From positions 47,982 to 111,981 of the forward strand of contig CAJUMF010000009.1 of the NCBI GenBank assembly GCA_910586965.1: a stretch of DNA of 64,000 nucleotides. The letters are read 5' to 3'. The DNA comes from an uncultured Dorea sp. Its GTDB lineage: Bacteria; Bacillota; Clostridia; Lachnospirales; Lachnospiraceae. Shown one piece after another: positions 52,073 to 61,477 of the stretch. Position 1 is the first letter of the stretch, and every line of letters starts with the position of its first letter. The translations under genes were made by a program, and so were the position numbers. A model generated the notes under the pieces. The model did no database searches and was not told the origin of the DNA. It was given only the letters and a program-made list of their open reading frames with translations.

Positions 52073-53461
52073 TTATATTACATCTTTCGGAACATCTGCC
52101 ATCTGATATAGATTCACACAGCCATCTGCTGTTCCATTCTCTACAGTAAATGAAATGCCTGCCCTGTCATTTACCGGGTATACTCTGCCCGACAGAACCG
52201 TATTGCCATTTACAAAAACTTCCAAAACGGAGTTGTCAATAAAAACACGTACAGACACATGCTGATCATCTCCCCGATACCTGCTGTAAAGAGGTTCTTT
52301 CACCACTTCAGGAATCACAGAAGATCTTTCACGGTATATCCAAATTGTTTTTGTCTTAGACAGTATCCAGATATCTGTGTATTCCGTACCATCTTCCGAG
52401 TCAAGTACCCGTATTCTGATATCTCCGTCTGTCTTTAAGAAACATTCTACTTCTGCTGTCATAGAATGGCAGGACATCTTTTTTGTGCCTGAAAATCCAC
52501 AAAGCTGATGCGTTTCTTCAAGTTTTCTCAATAATTTAACCTCATCTGCACAAGAGAAACTTACCATGTCTCCGTCCTCCAATGTGACTACTCTGGGGAG
52601 TGAGATGGCGCCGGACCAGGGGCCGTCAGTGATAAGTTCATTTCTGTCATCTTCCCGCAGCCATCCCCACATAATATAGTGTCCCTGAGGATCTTTGAAT
52701 ACATTCGAGGCACAAAAGCAGCCGCTATCTATGATTTCACCGTGCCGAGTCACATTAAGTGAATAGTCTTCATTTAAAGTCCCCACAACATACTGTGCAT
52801 TTTCCTGAAAGCACGTATACACAAATACAATTTTTTCCCCAAAGACCATCACATTGGGACACTCATAAATTGTTGTCCTGCATTCTGTATAAAAACAGTT
52901 CTTATATTCCCAATTGCGGTAATCCTTTGATCGGTAGATATGAAATGCCGCCTTCCAACCGTCTACAATTCCTGAAATGACCATTAAGGTTTCTCCCCCA
53001 TATTGAAATACAAAAGGGTCTCTCCAATGGGTCAGATATTTTCCCTGTCTTCTGTTCTGTTCTGTGGATAAAACAGGATTCTCATCGATCTGTTTCCAGG
53101 TCTTCATATCCTCTGTGACGGCTACCCACTGCTCCGCGCCCTCAATATGTCCCCGCTCTCCGTGTCCATAGGATCCCACACTTGTATAGAAAATTTCTAA
53201 CCGGCCATCGTTTTCATATGCACATCCCGAGAAGCAAAAATTTTCCCCTCTGTCTTTTGCCGGAAATAATGCAGGCTCCAGATGATTCCAATGGACCATA
53301 TCCTCGCTGACTGCATGGCCCCAGTGAAGATTCCCCCATTGATATCCTGAAGGATTATACTGATAAAAAAGGTGATACTTCCCTTCAAAATATATAGGAC
53401 CATTGGGGTCGTTGATCCAATTCTGTTCCGGTCTGAAATGATAACTTGGTTTATGTTTCAT
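52073..53461 (-). CDS. GH32 beta-fructofuranosidase
   Basis: This 462-residue enzyme has the GH32 nucleophile motif NWINDPNG (Asp18), HWRDPFVF with the transition-state Asp, and YECPNVMVF with the acid/base Glu. A C-terminal beta-sandwich follows (VFIDNSVLEVFVNG). It has no signal peptide, so it cleaves fructosides (sucrose, its phosphate, or short fructans) inside the cell. ATG 53461 is preferred with GAGGTG upstream. It is the last gene of an operon with a sugar importer, dehydrogenase and isomerases, ten bases after the Gfo/Idh gene. Confidence 0.9.
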   Translation of the reverse strand: MKHKPSYHFRPEQNWINDPNGPIYFEGKYHLFYQYNPSGYQWGNLHWGHAVSEDMVHWNHLEPALFPAKDRGENFCFSGCAYENDGRLEIFYTSVGSYGHGERGHIEGAEQWVAVTEDMKTWKQIDENPVLSTEQNRRQGKYLTHWRDPFVFQYGGETLMVISGIVDGWKAAFHIYRSKDYRNWEYKNCFYTECRTTIYECPNVMVFGEKIVFVYTCFQENAQYVVGTLNEDYSLNVTRHGEIIDSGCFCASNVFKDPQGHYIMWGWLREDDRNELITDGPWSGAISLPRVVTLEDGDMVSFSCADEVKLLRKLEETHQLCGFSGTKKMSCHSMTAEVECFLKTDGDIRIRVLDSEDGTEYTDIWILSKTKTIWIYRERSSVIPEVVKEPLYSRYRGDDQHVSVRVFIDNSVLEVFVNGNTVLSGRVYPVNDRAGISFTVENGTADGCVNLYQMADVPKDVI

Positions 53462-53471
53462 ATAAATCACC

Positions 53472-54560
53472 TCAATGTCTGAATGTTGAATGTATTTTTA
53501 CTGCATTTCCCTTCTCCGAGGAGGCATATACCCCTTCAATGATTTCTACCACATGGATCTGTCTTGTAATGGAACATCCATCCTCGGGGAATTTCTGATT
53601 CTTATCCACTGCCTCTGCAAACTCTTCCAGAATATCTATATTTAAGTCTGACATATCCACCTGGATTTTGTAACAATCTCTGAATCCGGCATAAGTGATT
53701 TTCGAATCATTTACTTTCTGATATGGAGAATATACAATCACCCGATGTTGGGCATCATTCATGTTGATATATATAATTCCTTTGTCTCCATAGATCCGAA
53801 AATCCCATACACAGAGATCCTTGTCTGCAGCAGTGCACCAGTTTGCGCGTATGGTAGCCACTTTTCCGTCTTTCCAGTTCATGACTGCCACTGCGTTATC
53901 TTCCACCGTGGGACTGAACGTTTCTCCTTTCAGGCTGGTCCTCTCTCTTTGCATTATATTTGTTTTTCCATACACTTCGTCCACCGGACCGAACAGATAT
54001 GTAAGCATACTGATTGGGTATATTCCCAAATCTGCCAGCACTCCCCATTCTGCCTTTGATTTATCAAAAAACCATGGGGCGTGTAATGGCCCCTGGTGGG
54101 CAAAGACTCCGTCTACCGCGCAAACATTTCCGATAAGCCCCTGACCGATCATCTTTTTCACTTCTCTGATATGTGTATATGCATCGTTGGGAAGTGCCAT
54201 AAATATTTTACTAGTCTTTTCAGATGCCTCTTTGATCATCAAAGCGTCCTTTAAATTCGTTGCAACCGGCTTTTCACATAACACATGTTTTCCTGCATTT
54301 AATGCTTCTGTAACCAAACGGGCATGGGCCGTGTGATAAGAGGTTACGATAACTGCCTCTGCCTCTTCATCCTGCAGCAGTTCCTCCCAACTTGTATATT
54401 CTTTTACCCGAAGCTCCTCGGCTGTTTTATGAAGGCGTTCTCTGTCCGTATCATACACTCCAATTAATTCTGTTCTATCTTTCATTTTTTCAAATGAATA
54501 AAAATATCTGCCTCTGGCTATATCACCGCATCCTGCTAACGCACATTTAATAATTCTCAT
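53472..54560 (-). CDS. Gfo/Idh/MocA-family oxidoreductase
   Basis: This 362-residue protein has an N-terminal Rossmann domain (ALAGCGDIARGRY, then the acidic strand end IGVYDTD). The family catalytic motif is CEKPVATN, and a C-terminal alpha/beta domain carries GVLADLGIYPISM. It uses NAD(P) to oxidise or reduce a sugar or cyclitol. ATG 54560 follows AGGAGGAG. Its pairing with isomerases resembles E. coli YcjS, which makes 3-keto-glucosides. Substrate is inference. Confidence 0.87.
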   Translation of the reverse strand: MRIIKCALAGCGDIARGRYFYSFEKMKDRTELIGVYDTDRERLHKTAEELRVKEYTSWEELLQDEEAEAVIVTSYHTAHARLVTEALNAGKHVLCEKPVATNLKDALMIKEASEKTSKIFMALPNDAYTHIREVKKMIGQGLIGNVCAVDGVFAHQGPLHAPWFFDKSKAEWGVLADLGIYPISMLTYLFGPVDEVYGKTNIMQRERTSLKGETFSPTVEDNAVAVMNWKDGKVATIRANWCTAADKDLCVWDFRIYGDKGIIYINMNDAQHRVIVYSPYQKVNDSKITYAGFRDCYKIQVDMSDLNIDILEEFAEAVDKNQKFPEDGCSITRQIHVVEIIEGVYASSEKGNAVKIHSTFRH

Positions 54561-54581
54561 AAAGCCTCTCCTCCTAATTTA

Positions 54582-55508
54582 TTATTCATCTGCCTCTTCT
54601 TCTTTTAAAATTCTGCGGATATAATCTAAAGATTCTTTTACATATTTTTCAGGTCTCTTCAAACCTCCCAGTTCCATGGAAAGAAATCCCTGATACCCTG
54701 TTTCCTTGAGTGCTCTGACAAATCCATTCCAGTCAATTATCCCCAGTCCTACCGGGTATGAATAACAGAGCATTCCATCTGTATCCCTAAGATGTACATG
54801 AAAGATTTTTTCTCTCAGTTTATAGACAGACCACGGAAGATATTCCCGCTGCATAGACTGCCATGCCGCATCAAAATTAGTTCCAAAATAAGGACTGGAT
54901 ATTCTGTCAAAAGCCCTAAGCATACCATCTGTTGTGCCGATCATAACATTTGCATGACCCTCAAGAGCAAATCTGATTTTATACTTTTCACACAACTTAA
55001 CAGCTTTGCTTAAGGATTCCACATATCGTTCCCATACTCCTCCTGCATCAAAATTCGGAGGCATCTCTATAATATGTTTCGGCTCAAAAAGTTCAAAACC
55101 AGGCGCATACGGATGTATAGATGACGGTAAATACGGTACAGGTGCTCTCAGTTCTTTCGGCCAGTTAGAAACTACATTGATCGTGTCCGTACCAAGTTTG
55201 GCGGCAGTCTCTAATCCCCGCTCAAAAAAGTCTAATGCCCTGTCTCTTTTTTTGTCATCGTTGTCTAATAAATCTTCTACTGCATGTGCATATAAGATAA
55301 ATTCTGACAGCTCCATATTATAGCCCTTGATCATCCTGTCCAGTTCCCGGCAGCGCTCATCCGTATAATACTCACTTAAATCTTCTGCCGTATAGGCAAT
55401 TAATTCAATACCGTCAAATCCCAATTCTCCAATCGTCTTAACCGCTTCTTCATACGGCGGTTCATAATGCGGATGTGTGAAACATCCGACTGCTGCTCCT
55501 ACTTTCAT
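54582..55508 (-). CDS. sugar phosphate isomerase/epimerase-like TIM-barrel protein, copy 1
   Basis: This 308-residue protein belongs to the xylose-isomerase-like TIM-barrel (AP endonuclease 2) family. It shows the strands ELGFDGIELIAYT, FALEGHANV with the metal-ligand Glu, and HVHLRDTDGM with His, near the C-terminus. I start it at ATG 55508 (AAAGGAG upstream); the much longer frame to 55631 overlaps the permease. Such proteins epimerise or isomerise sugars and keto-sugars. It differs from the second copy at 58699-59514. Confidence 0.83.
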   Translation of the reverse strand: MKVGAAVGCFTHPHYEPPYEEAVKTIGELGFDGIELIAYTAEDLSEYYTDERCRELDRMIKGYNMELSEFILYAHAVEDLLDNDDKKRDRALDFFERGLETAAKLGTDTINVVSNWPKELRAPVPYLPSSIHPYAPGFELFEPKHIIEMPPNFDAGGVWERYVESLSKAVKLCEKYKIRFALEGHANVMIGTTDGMLRAFDRISSPYFGTNFDAAWQSMQREYLPWSVYKLREKIFHVHLRDTDGMLCYSYPVGLGIIDWNGFVRALKETGYQGFLSMELGGLKRPEKYVKESLDYIRRILKEEEADE

Positions 55509-55540
55509 AAATTCTCCTTTCACTGTTGCTTTTACTGTTC

Positions 55541-56434
55541 CTAGTCTTTCACGCCTCCTGCCGTTAGCCCCAATACGATATATTTCTGGAAAAAGATTGC
55601 TAACAGCATGGGAATCAAAGTTGCAATACAACCGCCTGCCATCAACATTCCGTAGTCTATTCCCCCATGAGTGGTACTAAATTGCGATAAAGCGACGGTA
55701 AGTGTAGTTGTCTTTTTTGAGTTCATAAAGATGAGTGCATACAAAAATTCATCCCAGCACATTAAAAAGACCAACGTCCCAACCGCAACATATCCCGGTT
55801 TTGCCAAGGGTACAATAACCCTTAAGAATGCCTGAAAATAACTACACCCGTCAATCCTGGCCGCATCCTCTAAATCAGGCGGTATTGATTTAAAGTAGCC
55901 ATGTAGTACCCAGATGGCATACGCCATTACCATTCCAAGGTATAACACTACAAGGGTAATGATCCTGTCAATCATCCCGAGTCTGGAGACAGTCTCATAC
56001 AGAGGTATCACCAATGACACCGTTGGCAGCAATTGAATAAACAATGCCAGGATCATCAGCACATTGCTGCCTCTAAACTTTAGTCTCGCAAAAGCATATG
56101 CCGCCATCCCTCCGATAAGCAGAGAAATACCTGTGGTAACAGCAGCAACTTTAAAACTGTTAAATATAGAATGAATAAATACTTCTGATGTGCTGGCGAT
56201 TCTTCCTCCGCGAAATACTTTTATTATCGAAGAAAAGAACTCCCGGTATCTGTAAAAGGTTACCTTCTCAGGCCACACGACAGGTCCGCTCGTCAGCAGT
56301 TCGCTCTTCTCGCAAATAGAAGAATAAAACATCCAAAGCAGAGGAGCAAACGTCCACAGCAGTAACAGTATCACCCCCAGATAAATCCCGGCTCTTCCAA
56401 TTCTTCTTTTTATACTTTTTCTTTTTTTCTTCAT
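55541..56434 (-). CDS. carbohydrate ABC transporter permease, MalG-like
   Basis: This 297-residue protein has six membrane helices and the EAA loop DLEDAARIDGCSYFQAFLRV (about 190-210). The N-terminus is very Lys/Arg-rich. It pairs with the MalF-like protein 15 bases upstream. Confidence 0.9.
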   Translation of the reverse strand: MKKKRKSIKRRIGRAGIYLGVILLLLWTFAPLLWMFYSSICEKSELLTSGPVVWPEKVTFYRYREFFSSIIKVFRGGRIASTSEVFIHSIFNSFKVAAVTTGISLLIGGMAAYAFARLKFRGSNVLMILALFIQLLPTVSLVIPLYETVSRLGMIDRIITLVVLYLGMVMAYAIWVLHGYFKSIPPDLEDAARIDGCSYFQAFLRVIVPLAKPGYVAVGTLVFLMCWDEFLYALIFMNSKKTTTLTVALSQFSTTHGGIDYGMLMAGGCIATLIPMLLAIFFQKYIVLGLTAGGVKD

Positions 56435-56449
56435 AGACCTTACCTTTGA

Positions 56450-57340
56450 TCAAGCTTCCCTCAAAACCCTCAGATATAAAAGAGTTATCAAAAAAATAAT
56501 CCCTGCTATAACAATCGACAGTGTTGCACCCAAGCCAAAATTCAGGCTCTTAAATGTTGTGTAATAGGTATAGAAGCTAATTACCATGGTGCCATTAGCC
56601 GGTCCTCCATTGGTAAGCATATATACAATATCAAACACTTTCATCGTCTGTGTGGTGCGCATAATAAGCACCGCCAGTATGATTGGCTTCATCTGGGGCA
56701 GAATAATGTTAAAAAATCTCTGAAACACGTTTGCACCGTCAATCTTCCCCGCTTCCAGGCTTACAACAGATACAGACTGAAGCCCTGATAAAAACATTAA
56801 TACAGTTAAAGGCAGCATTCTCCAGGTATCAGCAAGAACTATCATGATCATAGCTATCTTCCCATCGCTCAACCATGCCACAGGTTCCGATATTCTCCCC
56901 CACTGCAATAAAAGCCGGTTTATCAATCCATAATTCGCATTCAGCATCCATCCCCAAAGTACTGCGTTTACCAGTGTGGGAACTGCCCATGGAGCAAGGA
57001 TCGCTCCACGGACTAATCTTCTTCCCTTAAAATCCTGATTAAGAAGAAGCGCGATCAACATTCCAAAAACGGATTGTATGGTCAGCGACAAAATTACAAA
57101 CAGCCCCGTGACCTTCACAGAATTCCAAAACTCAGAATTCATCAGTACACTTATATACTGTTCCAGTCCTGCAAACCCATTTTGGGAAGCATCCAGCATA
57201 TTCTTCCATTGAAAACTGATAACAAATGTGTTAAGCAGAGGATAAATGTTTAATGCGAAGATAACGAGCATTGCAGGACAGATCAGCTTATATGCCGGCA
57301 TTTGGCGATTCAATTTTTTATTGTCAACCATTCTTTTCAT
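56450..57340 (-). CDS. carbohydrate ABC transporter permease, MalF-like
   Basis: This 296-residue protein has six membrane helices and the EAA-like loop LEAGKIDGANVFQRFFNI. The ATG at 57340 is chosen over the earlier GTG at 57349 because AAGGGTG is well spaced. No ATPase gene lies in this operon, so a shared ATPase is probably used. Confidence 0.9.
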   Translation of the reverse strand: MKRMVDNKKLNRQMPAYKLICPAMLVIFALNIYPLLNTFVISFQWKNMLDASQNGFAGLEQYISVLMNSEFWNSVKVTGLFVILSLTIQSVFGMLIALLLNQDFKGRRLVRGAILAPWAVPTLVNAVLWGWMLNANYGLINRLLLQWGRISEPVAWLSDGKIAMIMIVLADTWRMLPLTVLMFLSGLQSVSVVSLEAGKIDGANVFQRFFNIILPQMKPIILAVLIMRTTQTMKVFDIVYMLTNGGPANGTMVISFYTYYTTFKSLNFGLGATLSIVIAGIIFLITLLYLRVLREA

Positions 57341-57375
57341 ACGTATCACCCTTGATCCATGTTTCAGAATATCAT

Positions 57376-58647
57376 CTACTTATATTCTTGATCAGAGACA
57401 CGGGCTGCTTCATCCAATGCTTCCTGTGCAGTCACCTCTCCAGTCAGCGCTTTGCTCAAATTTAGCTGCAGCATTTTACTCCATGAGCTGTAATCTGCTA
57501 TGGTCGGTCGCCCATGGGCATAATCAAATTGCTTTGCCATAACTTCAAACTCAGGGTTGTCCTTGAGAATATCAGGATCTTCTAAAACACGTTTTAAGAT
57601 AGGCATATTTCCAAACTTATCGAGTACATCTTTTTGCGCATCATAGCTGATAGCTATTTTAATAAACTCCACAGCCCATTCCGGATATTTGCAGCTGGAG
57701 GTTACTCCCAATCCGCCGCCTCCGGTTGTGGCAGAATATTCTACCTCCCCCTGACCCGGCGCGATCGCCACCCCTACCTTTCCTGCTACAGAGCTGTTGG
57801 CAGGATCATTCGTAAAATCATACGCATAGGACCAGCAAGTCACAAAAGCAGTATCCCCTGCCATAAACGGATCCAGATTATCCCTGTCTGAGTAGGAAAC
57901 AGACGCCGGATCCGCTGTGTTATCCTTCATAGAGTTAATAAACATGTTCAAGGCATCTACTCCTTCTTTGCTGTTAAACACAAAGTCGCCGTTTTCATTT
58001 ACCCACTCTCCGCCATAAGCATATAAGGCTGCATTGAAGTCACATACAAATCCTTCTGCCTGGGATGCCGCCCACGCAATTCCATGTTTACAGATTCCCT
58101 TGTCTATCATATTCCTGCTCATTTCCAGCATTCCATCATACGTGGAGGGGGGCGCGCTGTATCCGGCTTCTTTCAGCATTTCTTTATTATAGAAAAGCCA
58201 TTTTCCTTCGGTCATTGTTGGAATCGCATATATATCATCCCCCACTGACATTTCATCCACAAATGCAGGATATAGCTCTGCTATCTCTTCCTCTGTAAAA
58301 TATTCGTTCAGGGGCCTGGCAATTCCTGCCTCCGCAAATTCCCCCGGCCACACAGTGTCAACCGTCAGAATATCAAGCTGGCTTCCCCCGAGTGCCATGG
58401 TTACTTCTTTGTCATGTACATCCGCATATGCCAATGAAATAATATCCACATCAATCCCATACTTTTCATAAAATTTATCTGCCACAAAAGAATATAAGTC
58501 TTCGTGGTCTGTAGTAGTGACCATGACAAGTTTTTCCGGCTTATCTTCTGCCTCTGTCTCTTCTTTCCCCTCTTTTCCTGAATTTGCACATGCTGCCAAT
58601 GATACTGTCAAAACTAACGTCATCAACAATGCTAACAATCTTTTCAT
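57376..58647 (-). CDS. sugar ABC transporter binding lipoprotein
   Basis: This 423-residue solute-binding lipoprotein has lipobox SLAAC near residue 20. The mature domain is of CUT1 type (LVMVTTTDHEDLY, then MALGGSQLDILTVDT). ATG 58647 follows AAAGGAG. It captures the sugar imported by the two downstream permeases. It has no close resemblance to the GH36-locus binding proteins beyond the family fold. Confidence 0.9.
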   Translation of the reverse strand: MKRLLALLMTLVLTVSLAACANSGKEGKEETEAEDKPEKLVMVTTTDHEDLYSFVADKFYEKYGIDVDIISLAYADVHDKEVTMALGGSQLDILTVDTVWPGEFAEAGIARPLNEYFTEEEIAELYPAFVDEMSVGDDIYAIPTMTEGKWLFYNKEMLKEAGYSAPPSTYDGMLEMSRNMIDKGICKHGIAWAASQAEGFVCDFNAALYAYGGEWVNENGDFVFNSKEGVDALNMFINSMKDNTADPASVSYSDRDNLDPFMAGDTAFVTCWSYAYDFTNDPANSSVAGKVGVAIAPGQGEVEYSATTGGGGLGVTSSCKYPEWAVEFIKIAISYDAQKDVLDKFGNMPILKRVLEDPDILKDNPEFEVMAKQFDYAHGRPTIADYSSWSKMLQLNLSKALTGEVTAQEALDEAARVSDQEYK

Positions 58648-58698
58648 CCTATTCTCTCCTTTCACAAATGGTTAAACAGCGCACTTTTACGGCTGATA

Positions 58699-59514
58699 TT
58701 ACAAATACCTTTTCAATGTCTCAATACTTAATGCAGCGGCCTCCAGTTCGTCATACTTGTCCGGCTCATCCTGTTCTACAACCAGCCACTGAGCGCCGCT
58801 TTCTTCTGACGCTTCCACTAATTTCCCTATATCCTGACAGCCGTATCCCAAAGGTTTAAAACTAAATCCCTTTTGTATCTTTTGGGATTCCTCTTTTGTC
58901 CCTTCCTTTAACAGTCCATAGGGTACTTCTCCTTCTTTACCGCTGCTTAAGTAGTCTTTCAAATGTACAACCGGACATTGACCTTTATATCTTTGGATAT
59001 AAGCGCCCGGATCAAACCCCGCATATTTGATCCAACAGGTGTCCAGTTCCGGCAGCAGGCATTTAGAAGGAATACTGTCCATCAAAAAATCCAGTCCGTT
59101 TTTTCCAGAAACTTCTCTGAATTCAAAATCATGGTTATGGTACAGCAGTTGCATTCCGGCCTCCTGGGTTCTCTCTCCCCATTCAAACAGCCTGCAGATA
59201 ATATCTGAAAACGCCGGATTCCCTGGCCGATACTCCTCATCCAGATATGGGATGACAAGATATTCACATCCAAGTATTCTGTGTTCCCTGATCACCTGCT
59301 CTGCGTCCCTCTCCCATGCAGCCAAAGGGACATGGCTGGATACAGCTCTTAAGCCTTCATGGCCCATCATCTCCCGCAGTTCCTCCGGTTTATGTCCGCA
59401 AAATCCGGCTAACTCCACCCCGTCGTAGCCGAATTCAGCCAGACTGTGCAGGACGGCTGAGAGATTTTTTATTGCTGAATTTCTACAGGAATACAATTGA
59501 TATCCTATCTTCAT
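58699..59514 (-). CDS. sugar phosphate isomerase/epimerase-like TIM-barrel protein, copy 2
   Basis: This 271-residue member of the xylose-isomerase-like barrel family starts MKIGYQLYSCR. It contains FGYDGVELAGF, LLYHNHDFEF with likely metal-binding His and Glu, LPELDTCWI with Glu/Asp, and PVVHLKDY. ATG 59514 with AAAGGAG is used. It is the promoter-proximal gene of the GH32 operon and differs strongly from the copy at 54582-55508, so the two likely act on different intermediates. Confidence 0.83.
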   Translation of the reverse strand: MKIGYQLYSCRNSAIKNLSAVLHSLAEFGYDGVELAGFCGHKPEELREMMGHEGLRAVSSHVPLAAWERDAEQVIREHRILGCEYLVIPYLDEEYRPGNPAFSDIICRLFEWGERTQEAGMQLLYHNHDFEFREVSGKNGLDFLMDSIPSKCLLPELDTCWIKYAGFDPGAYIQRYKGQCPVVHLKDYLSSGKEGEVPYGLLKEGTKEESQKIQKGFSFKPLGYGCQDIGKLVEASEESGAQWLVVEQDEPDKYDELEAAALSIETLKRYL

Positions 59515-59559
59515 CTTAATCCTCTCCTTTCTCTCTAGTCGGCAGTTACTTTGTGTCTC

Positions 59560-59571
59560 GATTATATAATC
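59560..59571. promoter_or_regulatory. palindromic TATAAT-containing site between the GH32 operon and AraC gene
   Basis: GATTATATAATC is a perfect 12-bp palindrome containing a minus-strand TATAAT, about 45 bases upstream of the operon's first ATG. No clear -35 is visible, consistent with activator dependence. Confidence 0.45.
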
Positions 59572-59690
59572 CCGCACCTTTTTCATCTACATCTATACTG
59601 TATCTTTCTTTAACAATTTTATCATTTTAAATATTTTGTCCAAAATTTTCCTTTTAATATTATATTTTTTTATTATTTATATTATTTTCA

Positions 59691-59719
59691 TTGACTTTCC
59701 TTTTTTGCTTTTATATTAT
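59691..59719 (+). promoter_or_regulatory. promoter of the AraC-type regulator
   Basis: TTGACT (59691-59696), a 17-base spacer and TATTAT (59714-59719) lie 23 bases before the regulator's ATG. Confidence 0.65.
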
Positions 59720-59741
59720 GATGCGTATAGGAGATGGATTT

Positions 59742-60617
59742 ATGTACTTAGAAAACAGTATTACTAACTCATTACACAGCGAATCTTCGCAGCTGCCTTT
59801 TTCCGTTTTTTTCTATCATACAAACAGTTCCTGGCATTGGCATGAATTTCTTGAACTCATCTATTGTTTAAAAGGAACCTATCAAGTATGGGTCAATGAT
59901 TCTTGTATCCCATGCATACCGGGAGACTTTGTTATTATTGACGCCAAGGAGCCACATGCAACAAAAGCAATGGAATTGGATTCCGAAATCATGGTCATAC
60001 AAGTAGAATCCAATACATTTTCTCTTACATTTACAGACTCAATGCTGTCAAGGTATCACCATTATTTTGACAACAGCACTTCTAATTTCCAGCGTAAGAT
60101 ACAAATTACAAAAAGCGACATGCTCTATCATCTTTTGGGGGATTTAAAAAGTGAATTTTCTCAGAAAGAAATGGCTTTTGAGTTGAGTATGAAAGCTGAT
60201 ATTGAAAAAATATATGTTTACTTATTGCGGAACTGCCAGATCAGACAGCCAAAAATATTTGGAAAGCAGCTAAAAGATCTGATGCGTCTCCAGCCGGTCC
60301 TGGACTTTATAGAAATGAATTACCATAAAACCATCCGGCAAAAAGACATGGCACAGCTGATCTTCCTCAGTGTTGCCAGCTTCTGCCGTTTGTTTAAAAG
60401 AGTAATGGGCAAAACATTCTCAGAATATATAAATGCTCTGCGCATAAGAGAAGCCAAAAGATTATTGCTGGTTACAAATGAAAAGATCATCAATATTTCT
60501 ATCTCTGTAGGATATGATAATGTCACTTACTTTAATAAAGTTTTCCGCCAAAAATGCGGTCTCTCTCCAGGTTCATACAGAAAAAATGCCGACTTATCAA
60601 ACACAAGTAGTATTTAA
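59742..60617 (+). CDS. AraC-family regulator of the GH32 operon
   Basis: This 291-residue protein has an N-terminal cupin sensor domain (SSWHWHEFLELIYCLKG with paired His; GDFVIIDAKEPHA). The C-terminal double helix-turn-helix contains DMAQLIFLSVASFCRLFKRVMG and ISVGYDNVTYFNKVFRQKCGLSP. ATG 59742 follows AGGAG. It is divergent from the GH32 operon and most likely activates it on binding the imported or processed sugar. Confidence 0.9.
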   Translation: MYLENSITNSLHSESSQLPFSVFFYHTNSSWHWHEFLELIYCLKGTYQVWVNDSCIPCIPGDFVIIDAKEPHATKAMELDSEIMVIQVESNTFSLTFTDSMLSRYHHYFDNSTSNFQRKIQITKSDMLYHLLGDLKSEFSQKEMAFELSMKADIEKIYVYLLRNCQIRQPKIFGKQLKDLMRLQPVLDFIEMNYHKTIRQKDMAQLIFLSVASFCRLFKRVMGKTFSEYINALRIREAKRLLLVTNEKIINISISVGYDNVTYFNKVFRQKCGLSPGSYRKNADLSNTSSI

Positions 60618-60682
60618 TCTTGTGATTTTCATAACCTCCTCTCCGTAAATTCCGGATGCTTTGCTGGACACACCGCACAAAA

Positions 60683-60729
60683 ACAGGACTGTCACACAGC
60701 TATATTCCACGCTGGCATGACAGTCCTGT
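60683..60729. terminator. bidirectional terminator between AraC and amino acid ABC genes
   Basis: ACAGGACTGTCA (60683-60694) pairs perfectly with TGACAGTCCTGT (60718-60729), between convergent genes. Confidence 0.88.
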
Positions 60730-60741
60730 ATCATTTTAAAT

Positions 60742-61464
60742 CTATAATATCTTTGAAAGGAACTCTTTTAACCGCTCATCTTTCGGATTTCCAAAAAACT
60801 CCTCCGGCTCTCCCTGCTCTTTTATCTGACCTTCATCCATAAAGATGACTCTCGTCGCCACCTCTTTGGCAAATCCCATCTCATGGGTAACTACCACCAT
60901 GGTCATCCCGTCTCTGGCAAGCTGCTTCATCAGCTCCAACACCTCGCCGACCATCTCCGGGTCAAGGGCCGATGTCGGCTCGTCAAACAACATGACCTCC
61001 GGATCCATAGCCAGCGAACGTATAATAGCAATACGCTGTTTCTGCCCGCCGGAAAGCTGGGACGGGTAAGCGTTCGCCTTCTCCTCAAGTCCTACCAGAC
61101 GCAGAAGTTCCATCGCCCGCTTCTCTGCTTCATCTTTGCTCTTTTTCAGAAGCTTTATAGGTGCAAGCGTGATATTCTGTAAGATTGTCTTATGGGGGAA
61201 CAGGTTAAAATGCTGGAATACCATCCCCATCTTCTGTCGATGCTTATTGATATCTACTTTTTTATCTGTGATATCCTCACCTTCAAAAATCACCTGTCCC
61301 TTGGAAGGCTCTTCCAAAAGATTTAAAGAGCGAAGGAACGTGGACTTCCCGGAACCTGACGGGCCGACAATTACCACAACTTCCCCCTTATGGATTTCCT
61401 CGGAGATCCCGCTTAGTGCATGTAACTTCCCGAAGATCTTATGTAAATCCTGAACCTTGATCAA
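60742..61464 (-). CDS. polar amino acid ABC transporter ATP-binding protein, GlnQ-like
   Basis: This 240-residue ATPase has Walker A GPSGSGKST, the Q-loop FQHFNLFPH, the signature LSGGQKQRIAIIRSL and Walker B MLFDEPTSALDPE, typical of the HisP/GlnQ family. I start it at TTG 61464, five bases after AAGGAG, which matches the family N-terminus (IKVQDLHKIFG). An in-frame GTG at 61488 would overlap the permease gene. It is the last gene of the importer operon. Confidence 0.92.
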   Translation of the reverse strand: MIKVQDLHKIFGKLHALSGISEEIHKGEVVVIVGPSGSGKSTFLRSLNLLEEPSKGQVIFEGEDITDKKVDINKHRQKMGMVFQHFNLFPHKTILQNITLAPIKLLKKSKDEAEKRAMELLRLVGLEEKANAYPSQLSGGQKQRIAIIRSLAMDPEVMLFDEPTSALDPEMVGEVLELMKQLARDGMTMVVVTHEMGFAKEVATRVIFMDEGQIKEQGEPEEFFGNPKDERLKEFLSKIL

Positions 61465-61477
61465 AGTATCTCCTTGA

